From an uncultured Porphyromonadaceae bacterium (lineage in GTDB: Bacteria; Bacteroidota; Bacteroidia; Bacteroidales; Muribaculaceae): a stretch of DNA of 5,254 nt. Positions 1 to 5,254 of this stretch are shown in pieces. Positions within the stretch are counted from its first letter, which is position 1. Each line of letters begins with the position of its first letter. The stretch covers positions 1-5,254 of the forward strand of contig CAJJOX010000159.1 in the NCBI GenBank assembly GCA_905193485.1, given 5' to 3'. A program made the translations under genes and the position numbers. The notes beneath the pieces are model-generated. The model was not told the origin of the DNA and searched no databases. It saw only the letters and a list, made by a program, of their open reading frames with translations.

Positions 1-1
1 C

Positions 2-352
2 CATCTCATAGACCGCATAGGCAAGAAAATCAATGTCGCACGTTCGATTGCTGAAGCCATAGGTCTGACAAACGTCACATTCCAGCATGGCGATATCGGT
101 GAATGTCATGAAAAATTCGACTTCGTTGTGAGCCGTGCCGTAATGACGCTCGACAAGCTCTTGCCATTGGTGAACCGCAACATTTCGTCTGCCGACAACA
201 ACCGTTTGCCTAATGGATTGTTATGTCTGAAGGGAGGCGATCTGACCGACGAGATCAAAGCCGCAAGACGGCCTGTGCTTGACGTTCCGCTTTCCGACTT
301 CTTTACTGAAGAATATTTCACGACAAAACATCTCATTTATGTTGAGCTATGA
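2..352 (+). CDS. rsmG: 16S rRNA (guanine527-N7)-methyltransferase RsmG, 3' part
   Basis: This is the C-terminal 116 residues of RsmG (GidB), a SAM-dependent enzyme that methylates N7 of G527 in 16S rRNA of the 30S subunit. The start lies upstream of the window; the reading frame is open from base 2 to the TGA at 350-352. The visible part opens with HLIDRIGKK, matching the family segment L-D-S-x-G-K-K/R of the Rossmann fold. It continues through FDFVVSRAVM (visible residues 39-48), which holds the conserved Ser-Arg, and CLKGG (about residues 73-77), whose Lys lies in the family's late LKG motif. The last residues, TTKHLIYVEL, form the usual final beta strand, so the 3' end is complete. One oddity: where the family usually has H-x-R-x-E, this protein has HGDIGE (residues 29-34). 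The stop overlaps the next gene by 4 bases, so the two are probably translationally coupled. Confidence 0.93.
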   Translation, partial: HLIDRIGKKINVARSIAEAIGLTNVTFQHGDIGECHEKFDFVVSRAVMTLDKLLPLVNRNISSADNNRLPNGLLCLKGGDLTDEIKAARRPVLDVPLSDFFTEEYFTTKHLIYVEL

Positions 353-990
353 ACCTTCAAGCATTTGAATTCAATCTTTTCGGCGAAAAGACATATGTGG
401 CATGGGATAACGACACCCACGAAGGAGCAGTGATTGATCCGGGCATGTCGTCGGAAAGCGAGCAGCGTGTATTCGCTGACTTTATCAGCCGCAACGGCAT
501 CAAACTTAAATATCTTCTTTACACACATCTGCATGTCGACCACACATTCGGCCATGAGTTTATTCATGACACCTATGGTCTGGAAGCAACGGCTCATCCG
601 GCCGACGCTCCTTTAGGCGAGGCACGCGATGCCCAGGCCCGGATGTTCAGGCTGCGCATTCCCGCCCTTAAACCATTGCACATCGCGACACAGCTTACCG
701 ACAATGAAACATTGCCACTTGGCAATGAAACCATACAAGTGATATGTGTTCCGGGACATTCTCCAGGCTCCGTGGCATATTATTGTCCCGAATCATCTTT
801 CGTTCTGACGGGCGACGCACTTTTCCACTCCGGCATCGGTCGCACTGATCTTCCAGGAGGGAATCACAGACAACTTGTCGACAGTATCCGCAACCGACTT
901 TTCACTTTACCACCAGATACCGAAGTGTATCCCGGCCATGGCTCACCGACAACAATCGGAGATGAGGAACGCACGAATCCATACGTGTGA
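349..990 (+). CDS. MBL-fold metallohydrolase, glyoxalase II-like
   Basis: A 213-residue cytoplasmic protein of the metallo-beta-lactamase fold, close to the glyoxalase II (hydroxyacylglutathione hydrolase)/YcbL group. All seven di-metal ligands expected for this group are visible: THLHVDH supplies H60, H62, D64 and H65; GHSPGS supplies H137; LTGDALF supplies D156; and YPGHG supplies H197. GIGRTDLPGG (162-171) is also typical. There is no signal peptide. The protein lacks the long C-terminal helical substrate-binding domain of classical glyoxalase II (about 250 residues), so it resembles short YcbL-type enzymes. Their substrate is often unproven: thioesters of glutathione or other thiols are possible, and a role in methylglyoxal detoxification is only inference. 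The ATG at 349 lies inside the rsmG stop (ATGA), which supports this start. No promoter is seen between the two genes, so it is probably cotranscribed with rsmG. Confidence 0.92.
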   Translation: MNLQAFEFNLFGEKTYVAWDNDTHEGAVIDPGMSSESEQRVFADFISRNGIKLKYLLYTHLHVDHTFGHEFIHDTYGLEATAHPADAPLGEARDAQARMFRLRIPALKPLHIATQLTDNETLPLGNETIQVICVPGHSPGSVAYYCPESSFVLTGDALFHSGIGRTDLPGGNHRQLVDSIRNRLFTLPPDTEVYPGHGSPTTIGDEERTNPYV

Positions 991-1001
991 CAACGCAGGC
1001 A

Positions 1002-2444
1002 TCAACGCAGAAAGAGATTGATATCATCCGCGTTAATCGCACCTCCGCCGCGCACATATTGAAGGATACGCACGATATGCGCCTTTGACGCCTCGCACAT
1101 AAGCCTCGATGCAGGCGACAAATCGGCCGACACCGCGTCATCGCCATGTTTTCTTAAGGCTTCTCCGGCTAAGATCTCAATTTTATCCTCTTGCCCGATC
1201 ACAATCAAGCCAAGGACATAGACATAAAAGAAATGAAGCGGGAGATCAGAAGGATCATCAGACTGACAGCGCTGCCGCATGACGAGCTGCATTAGCTCAT
1301 CGTAAGATTGGCGCCGGAAATAAGCCTCGCATACCATAAGAAGTAGAGAGTCGTCGCCAAGATTCACCAACCCGGTGGAAACAAGTTCGATCACACCTCC
1401 GTAGACTTTATTGAAGAACAGATCGGCGCACCACTGCGCTATTCCATCGGCCGAGCTGCGGCTGACGAATTTAACAAGATCCTGACGGATATCGGCAGGA
1501 AGAGTTCCCGTACCATATGTGAATATGGTATCGAAATAATCGCGGTCGGGCTCAACTACAAGAGTGCGATATCGACGCAACACCTCAACAGCATTTTCCT
1601 CGTGACCGGAAAGGAATTCAAGATGCGCATAAAAATATAGTGTCGAGGCATCTTCGGGATTTTTTTCCATCAGCTTGTGGATGATGCCTCGGGATGCCTC
1701 TATATCTATATTGTATAACGCATTGGCTTTAGAAAGCATCGCTTCGGTCGAATCCGGATCGATGGCAAGCGCATATTCTATCGTTTCAAGTGAAGCCTGA
1801 GGATCACCGAGTGTGGTGTTTTGCAAATTGGCCAAATCAATCCAGAACCGAAGATTGAAAGGCTCCATTTCCGTGAGGCGGACAGCGTAATCAAGAGCCC
1901 TCTGATAGTCTCGTGAATCGAGCGCGATACGATAAAGCTCATGATAGACAGTAGTGGGGTATTGGCATAGTGTTGCTATTTCCTTACAGTATTTCTCCAC
2001 CAGTCCTGAGTGTCCGCCGGCATTCAGCATGTCGATGATATAAAGCAGATCGCCATCTTCAAGCGAGTTTTTGGACACGCCGGAAAAAAGGGCTTCAAAG
2101 CGCGCCCGGTCATCGGGCAAAGTTTCAAGCCCGGCTATGCGGTTGCATAACCTGATTACTGAGGAATCGGGAAGGCGTTCAGCCGCGCGTTCGGCCAGAT
2201 CGTCCTGACCCAAATCATGCATATATAGGGCGATGCGTTTTCGCATATCGCGGCTGCGTGGATAAAAACGCATGCCGACAAGCAACGCCTCAAGCCCTAC
2301 ATAGTCATCGGGAATGCCGCGCGAATAATCGTAGATATCGAGAAGATCATCCTTACTGAATGCCGACATGTCGGCACCCCGGCGGAGAGCGTCGACAAAA
2401 TCGTCGTAGAGTTTTTTCAGTTCATCGGGCTGCTCTTCGTCCAT
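1002..2444 (-). CDS. TPR-type helical repeat protein of unknown function
   Basis: A 480-residue acidic, alpha-helical protein without a signal peptide. Degenerate tetratricopeptide repeats are clearest in the middle: about 163-196 (ending RLTEMEPFN), 197-231 (ending YALAIDPDS), 232-264 (ending LMEKNPED) and 265-298. Each shows the 34-residue period and the Pro near its end. The N-terminal 150 and C-terminal 180 residues look like further, more diverged helical hairpins. A hydrophobic stretch at about 402-417 (HFFYVYVLGLIVIG) could be read as a membrane helix but fits a buried repeat helix equally well. TPR solenoids bind protein partners; no catalytic motif is visible, and I do not recognise a named family. 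The ATG lies 2 bases after the glnS stop, so the gene is cotranscribed with, and probably translationally coupled to, glnS. There is no Shine-Dalgarno sequence; the upstream stretch is A-rich. The 3' end converges on the hydrolase gene. Confidence 0.9.
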   Translation of the reverse strand: MDEEQPDELKKLYDDFVDALRRGADMSAFSKDDLLDIYDYSRGIPDDYVGLEALLVGMRFYPRSRDMRKRIALYMHDLGQDDLAERAAERLPDSSVIRLCNRIAGLETLPDDRARFEALFSGVSKNSLEDGDLLYIIDMLNAGGHSGLVEKYCKEIATLCQYPTTVYHELYRIALDSRDYQRALDYAVRLTEMEPFNLRFWIDLANLQNTTLGDPQASLETIEYALAIDPDSTEAMLSKANALYNIDIEASRGIIHKLMEKNPEDASTLYFYAHLEFLSGHEENAVEVLRRYRTLVVEPDRDYFDTIFTYGTGTLPADIRQDLVKFVSRSSADGIAQWCADLFFNKVYGGVIELVSTGLVNLGDDSLLLMVCEAYFRRQSYDELMQLVMRQRCQSDDPSDLPLHFFYVYVLGLIVIGQEDKIEILAGEALRKHGDDAVSADLSPASRLMCEASKAHIVRILQYVRGGGAINADDINLFLR

Positions 2445-2446
2445 TT

Positions 2447-4150
2447 TTATTTTTTCTGGGCTTTTTCCCAGCTGTCTTTCAATGCAATAGTGCGGTTGAA
2501 TATCAGATTGCCGGGTGTTGAGTCCTTATCGGGAGTGAAATATCCGACGCGCTGGAACTGGAAGTGATCGAGGGGCTTGGCGGTTGTTGCGAGATATGGC
2601 TCAACTTTAATGTTCTCAACCACTTTGAGCGACTCGGGATTAAGCATCTCACGGAAATCACGGTCGGGTTCGGCCGCGGGATTCTCCACTTCAAACAGAC
2701 GGTCGTAAAGACGGGCCGTGGCATCGACCGCATGACGTGCCGACACCCAGTGAAGAGTACCTTTCACCTTGCGCATGCTTCCCGGGAGTCCGCTACGTGT
2801 TTCGGGATCGTAGGTGCAATAAATCTCTTCGATATTGCCGTCGGCATCTTTCTTTATGCCGGTGCATTTGATGATATAGGCACCTTTAAGACGCACTTCG
2901 CCGTCAGGGGCGAGGCGGAAGAATTTTTTAGGGGGATTTTCCATGAAATCGTCGCGTTCAATGTATATCTCACGCGAAAACGGCATGCTATGCGTTCCGG
3001 CAGTCGGATCCTCGGGGTTGTTTTCCATATCCACCATTTCCACCTTATCGTCGGGATAGTTGGTGAGAATCACTTTGACAGGATTCATCACGGCCATCAC
3101 ACGTGTGGAGATTGCATTGAGATCCTCGCGCACTGCATGCTCAAGCAGTGAAACGCTGTTGAGAGCCTCATATTTCGTGTATCCGATCTTGTCAATGAAA
3201 CTACGGATTGAACGTGGCGTGAAACCGCGACGACGCATGCCCGAAATTGTCGGCATGCGGGGATCATCCCATCCCGACACAAGGCCTTCTTTCACGAGCT
3301 GAAGGAGTTTGCGCTTGCTCATCACCGTGTAGGTGAGATTGAGCCGATTGAATTCGATCTGACGCGGACAATATGTTTCATCGGCGAGCTCTTTTACAAA
3401 ATATTCATAGAGCGGGCGATGGGGCACGAACTCAAGGGTGCATATAGAGTGTGTCACACCTTCAAAATAATCGCTCTGACCGTGGGCGAAGTCATACATG
3501 GGATAGACATTCCACTTCGTGCCCGTGCGATGATGCGGATGCTTGATGATGCGGTACATTATCGGGTCACGGAAATGCATATTGTCGGAAGCCATGTCTA
3601 TTTTGGCGCGGAGCACTCTTGAGCCTTCGTCAAATTCGCCTTTGTTCATACGTTCAAACAGATCGAGGTTTTCCTCAACAGAGCGGTTGCGGAAAGGACT
3701 CTCGGTGCCGGGCACTGTCGGAGATCCTTTCTGCTGAGCGATCTGTTCGGAAGTCTGGTCGTCGACATACGCTTTGCCTTCCTTGATCAGTCGGATAGCC
3801 AGATCATACAGCTGCGGGAAATAATCACTGGCATAATATTCGCGGTCGCCCCAGTCGAAACCGAGCCAATGGATATCCTCACGGATCGAATCGACATATT
3901 CGACATCCTCTTTCACCGGATTGGTATCGTCGAAACGCAGATTGCATGTGCCGCCGAATTTCTCAGCCACACCGAAGTCCATGCATATGGCTTTCGCATG
4001 TCCGATATGCAGATAGCCGTTGGGTTCCGGAGGGAAACGCGTATTGAGTCTTCCGCCGTTCTTTCCGGCCTGAAGGTCGTCCCATACAATCTGTTCAACA
4101 AAGTTCAAGCCTTTCTTTTCCTGTGTTTCTTCGATTTCATTTTCTGCCAT
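2447..4150 (-). CDS. glnS: Glutamine--tRNA ligase (GlnRS)
   Basis: A cytoplasmic class I aminoacyl-tRNA synthetase that charges tRNA-Gln with glutamine using ATP. Its 567 residues compare with about 554 for the E. coli enzyme. Visible landmarks are the HIGH signature in [14 protein letters not shown] (residues 40-53, HIGH at 48-51), LRFDDTNP (71-78), the GlnRS-type [11 protein letters not shown] (231-241), and the KMSKS-equivalent VMSKRKL (276-282). The DDTNP and THSICTLEF context favours GlnRS over GluRS. From about residue 345 come the two beta-barrel anticodon-binding domains, including [11 protein letters not shown] (464-474), and the protein ends [21 protein letters not shown], the normal family ending. 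The start at 4150 is supported because the next Met (residue 57) lies after HIGH. The gene has its own promoter just downstream of the rpsP terminator and leads a two-gene unit with the TPR gene. A 195-codon + strand frame at 2564-3151 is antisense to it and resembles no family I know. Confidence 0.98.
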   Translation of the reverse strand: MAENEIEETQEKKGLNFVEQIVWDDLQAGKNGGRLNTRFPPEPNGYLHIGHAKAICMDFGVAEKFGGTCNLRFDDTNPVKEDVEYVDSIREDIHWLGFDWGDREYYASDYFPQLYDLAIRLIKEGKAYVDDQTSEQIAQQKGSPTVPGTESPFRNRSVEENLDLFERMNKGEFDEGSRVLRAKIDMASDNMHFRDPIMYRIIKHPHHRTGTKWNVYPMYDFAHGQSDYFEGVTHSICTLEFVPHRPLYEYFVKELADETYCPRQIEFNRLNLTYTVMSKRKLLQLVKEGLVSGWDDPRMPTISGMRRRGFTPRSIRSFIDKIGYTKYEALNSVSLLEHAVREDLNAISTRVMAVMNPVKVILTNYPDDKVEMVDMENNPEDPTAGTHSMPFSREIYIERDDFMENPPKKFFRLAPDGEVRLKGAYIIKCTGIKKDADGNIEEIYCTYDPETRSGLPGSMRKVKGTLHWVSARHAVDATARLYDRLFEVENPAAEPDRDFREMLNPESLKVVENIKVEPYLATTAKPLDHFQFQRVGYFTPDKDSTPGNLIFNRTIALKDSWEKAQKK

Positions 4151-4197
4151 GGCTATCTGTGATTTTAGTCGGATGTTTACATTCTGTTTGGAGGGTA

Positions 4198-4228
4198 CAA
4201 AATTACGCGATATTCCTCAAACGGCAAA
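4198..4228 (-). promoter_or_regulatory. glnS promoter, Bacteroidota type
   Basis: On the minus strand TTTG (4225-4228) is followed by a 19-base spacer and TAATTTTG (4198-4205), an exact match to TAnnTTTG, the -7 element known for the Bacteroidota primary sigma factor. The usual spacer is about 19-21 bases. Transcription would start around 4190-4194, giving a leader of roughly 40 bases before the glnS ATG. The TTTG element lies within the 3' end of the T-tract of the rpsP terminator, so the two signals overlap. A second TTTG lies only 12 bases from the -7 box, too close to serve. Assigned by pattern and position only. Confidence 0.7.
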
Positions 4229-4267
4229 AAAACAGCGGCAGAAATTCCGAAGGCGGAATCTCTGCCG
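4226..4267 (-). terminator. Rho-independent terminator of rpsP
   Basis: Read on the minus strand, a 14-base-pair stem (arms 4254-4267 and 4236-4249, one G-U wobble, otherwise perfect) closes a 4-base loop (4250-4253). After three bases it is followed by seven consecutive T (4226-4232). It begins 32 bases after the rpsP stop codon. The + strand side has no T run, so it works in the direction of rpsP, not against it. It should separate the highly expressed rpsP transcript from glnS. Confidence 0.9.
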
Positions 4268-4299
4268 TGTGATTAGAGGAATGATGCTCCGGATTACGA

Positions 4300-4845
4300 T
4301 TACTCGGCTGCAGGAGCTTCTGTTTCTTCTGCGGGAGCGGCTTCGGCTGCAGCGGCAGCTTCGGCTTCAGCTTTTGCGGCGGCGAGCTCGGCTTTTTTCT
4401 TGGCTACGGCTTCGGCCTTAGCTGCGTTTTTAGCCTGTTCGTCGGCAATACGCTGTTTGTCGGCTGCTTCCTTAGCGTTGGCGACATTGTTGCGGACAGC
4501 ATCGAACGATGCCTGCTTTTTCTGTTTCCAAGCTTCAAAACGACGCTGAGCTTCAGCTTCGTCGAAAGCGCCTTTTTTCACACCGCCCTGAAGATGCTTC
4601 ATCAGAAGCACACCTTCCTGAGAAAGGATGGTGCGAACTGTGTCAGTGGGCTGTGCGCCTACATTCACCCAATACAAAGCCCGTTCGAAATTCAAAGTTA
4701 CTGTAGCAGGATTAGTGTTCGGATTATAGGAACCTATCCTTTCAATAAATTTACCATCTCGTGGTGCCCTGCTATCGGCGATAACAATAGGATAAAACGC
4801 ATAGTTTTTGCGACCATGACGTTGTAATCTGATTTTTGTTGCCAT
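4300..4845 (-). CDS. rpsP: 30S ribosomal protein S16 with long C-terminal extension
   Basis: S16 is a primary 16S rRNA-binding protein needed for 30S assembly. Residues 1-82 are the canonical domain: [18 protein letters not shown] at the N terminus, [18 protein letters not shown] (21-38), YNPNTNP (40-46), and the [16 protein letters not shown] region (56-71). The family norm is about 80-90 residues; this protein has 181. The extra 100 residues comprise a linker (83-110), a probable long helix rich in Ala, Lys and Glu (about 112-168), and an acidic Pro/Ala tail [11 protein letters not shown] (171-181). Similar extensions are known in Bacteroidales S16, so this is likely genuine and not a fusion or frameshift. 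The start is the only reasonable one, at the universal N terminus. It has its own promoter, an AT-rich leader without a Shine-Dalgarno sequence, and a strong terminator. rimM and trmD, which neighbour rpsP in many bacteria, are not adjacent here. Confidence 0.98.
   Translation of the reverse strand: MATKIRLQRHGRKNYAFYPIVIADSRAPRDGKFIERIGSYNPNTNPATVTLNFERALYWVNVGAQPTDTVRTILSQEGVLLMKHLQGGVKKGAFDEAEAQRRFEAWKQKKQASFDAVRNNVANAKEAADKQRIADEQAKNAAKAEAVAKKKAELAAAKAEAEAAAAAEAAPAEETEAPAAE
4310..4440. repeat. Low-complexity GC-rich coding repeat in the rpsP tail
   Basis: The segment encoding the Ala/Glu/Lys tail of S16 is built from recurring GCTTCGGC words (+ strand 4340-4347, 4358-4365 and 4409-4416) and related GCGGC and GCTTC units. 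They encode Ala-Glu-Ala steps on the minus strand. It is an imperfect coding repeat, not a mobile or intergenic one, and could change length by slippage. Confidence 0.55.
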
Positions 4846-4887
4846 TAAATTAGTTAATTAAGTTGGTTTTGTATTGTATAGCGGGTG

Positions 4888-4918
4888 CAAAAGTAGCAAT
4901 TATTTCCCAATTCTGCAA
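4888..4918 (-). promoter_or_regulatory. rpsP promoter, Bacteroidota type
   Basis: On the minus strand TTG (4916-4918), a 20-base AT-rich spacer and TACTTTTG (4888-4895) match the Bacteroidota -33/-7 pattern, with an exact TAnnTTTG. Transcription would start around 4880-4884, leaving a leader of about 35-40 bases to the rpsP ATG. The leader contains TTAATTAA (4854-4861) and no Shine-Dalgarno sequence, as is common in this phylum. The promoter lies between the ligase stop and rpsP, so rpsP can be expressed independently. Confidence 0.75.
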
Positions 4919-4942
4919 GCCGGTTATTGAAATGATCCTGAA

Positions 4943-5254
4943 TTATTTCGCACTTTTAGCTCCTTTGGCGCCTTTCACACCGCCACCGAGCGAGAAAATA
5001 TTATGATCATAGGAGCGCACTTTCATGTCAAGATTGCGCTGACGCTTGAGAGCCAGCTTGACAAGCCGATCCATCAGTTTGTCGAACGGGATTCCCGAGG
5101 CTTCCCAAAGATAGAATGACAGCGACCCCGGGATGGTGTTGATCTCGTTGACATATATGTGACCGTTGTCGGCGTCCATTATCACATCAACGCGACTCAC
5201 GCCATGACACGACAGCACGCGGAACGTTTCGCCGGCGAGGAAACGGATTCGGTC
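4943..5254 (-). CDS. D-alanine--D-alanine ligase family protein, C-terminal part
   Basis: The last 103 residues of an ATP-grasp ligase of the D-Ala--D-Ala ligase family, which makes the dipeptide used for peptidoglycan precursors in the cytoplasm. The 5' part lies beyond the window edge, and the frame is open to base 5254. Visible motifs are CHGVSRVDVIMD, whose RVD holds the expected Mg-binding Asp, and IYVNEINTIPGS, whose Glu and Asn correspond to the two further Mg ligands of Ddl enzymes. LWEASGIPFDKLMDRLVKLAL forms the usual C-terminal helix. The NTIPGSLSFYLWE wording differs from the NTxPGMT form of E. coli DdlB, so this may be a paralogue or a distinct subfamily. That is why no symbol is given. 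After the core, a tail of about 25 residues ends in Gly/Ala/Lys repeats (GGGVKGAKGAKSAK). A GTG at 5216-5218 is internal and not the start, because family motifs continue upstream of it. Confidence 0.88.
   Translation of the reverse strand, partial: DRIRFLAGETFRVLSCHGVSRVDVIMDADNGHIYVNEINTIPGSLSFYLWEASGIPFDKLMDRLVKLALKRQRNLDMKVRSYDHNIFSLGGGVKGAKGAKSAK

Noticed and set aside
337..597. Minus-strand open frame over the start of the hydrolase gene
   Set aside because: It is a shadow of the hydrolase coding sequence, which has all family motifs.
950..970. Short hairpin CCGA-CAACAA-TCGG near the end of the hydrolase gene
   Set aside because: Only four base pairs and no T run on either strand; not a credible terminator.
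902..1147. Minus-strand open frame crossing the convergent gap
   Set aside because: It overlaps the 3' ends of two real genes in another frame, is rich in Cys and Arg, and has no family resemblance.
2564..3151. A 195-codon + strand open frame antisense to glnS
   Set aside because: It lies wholly inside the well-supported GlnRS gene, has no recognisable motif or promoter, and its composition is what the complement of glnS codons gives.
4149..4421. Plus-strand open frame from the glnS leader into the rpsP tail
   Set aside because: Its Leu/Arg-rich product is the antisense reading of the Ala/Glu repeat of S16, and it crosses a terminator and a promoter belonging to the other strand.
4929..4949. 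GAAAT/ATTTC inverted repeat at the ligase stop codon
   Set aside because: Five AT-rich base pairs around an 11-base loop with no T run; too weak to call a terminator.
5216..5218. GTG as the start of a 91-residue protein
   Set aside because: The ATP-grasp reading frame continues upstream to the window edge with family-like residues, so this Val codon is internal.

Overview
The window looks like core chromosome of a Bacteroidota member, most likely order Bacteroidales and possibly near Muribaculaceae (family-level placement is inference). The evidence is a ribosomal protein S16 with a long Ala/Lys/Glu-rich C-terminal extension, a bacterial GlnRS, two promoters matching the Bacteroidota sigma-ABfr pattern (TTTG or TTG, a 19-20 base spacer, then TAnnTTTG), and start codons without Shine-Dalgarno sequences. 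I see no insertion sequence, integrase, CRISPR array, tRNA or rRNA.

Left part, + strand (2-990): the 3' end of rsmG (16S rRNA m7G527 methyltransferase) overlaps by 4 bases (ATGA) a metallo-beta-lactamase-fold hydrolase of the glyoxalase II-like family. This pair ends 11 bases from a minus-strand gene that runs towards it.

Right part, - strand (5254 down to 1002), in order of transcription: the C-terminal third of a D-alanine--D-alanine ligase family protein; rpsP (S16) with its own promoter and a strong intrinsic terminator; glnS with its own promoter, whose -33 element sits in the T-tract of the rpsP terminator; and, 2 bases after glnS, a 480-residue TPR-type helical repeat protein of unknown function. 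glnS and the TPR gene are almost certainly one transcription unit. rpsP is largely insulated from glnS, but no terminator is visible between the ligase gene and rpsP.

Most genes serve translation: rRNA modification, a small-subunit protein and tRNA charging. The ligase family belongs to peptidoglycan precursor synthesis. I found no convincing new multi-gene system. The points most worth a second look are the shared terminator/promoter between rpsP and glnS, the uncharacterised TPR protein tied to glnS, the S16 tail, a missing Arg in an RsmG motif, and the unusual signature and basic tail of the ligase.
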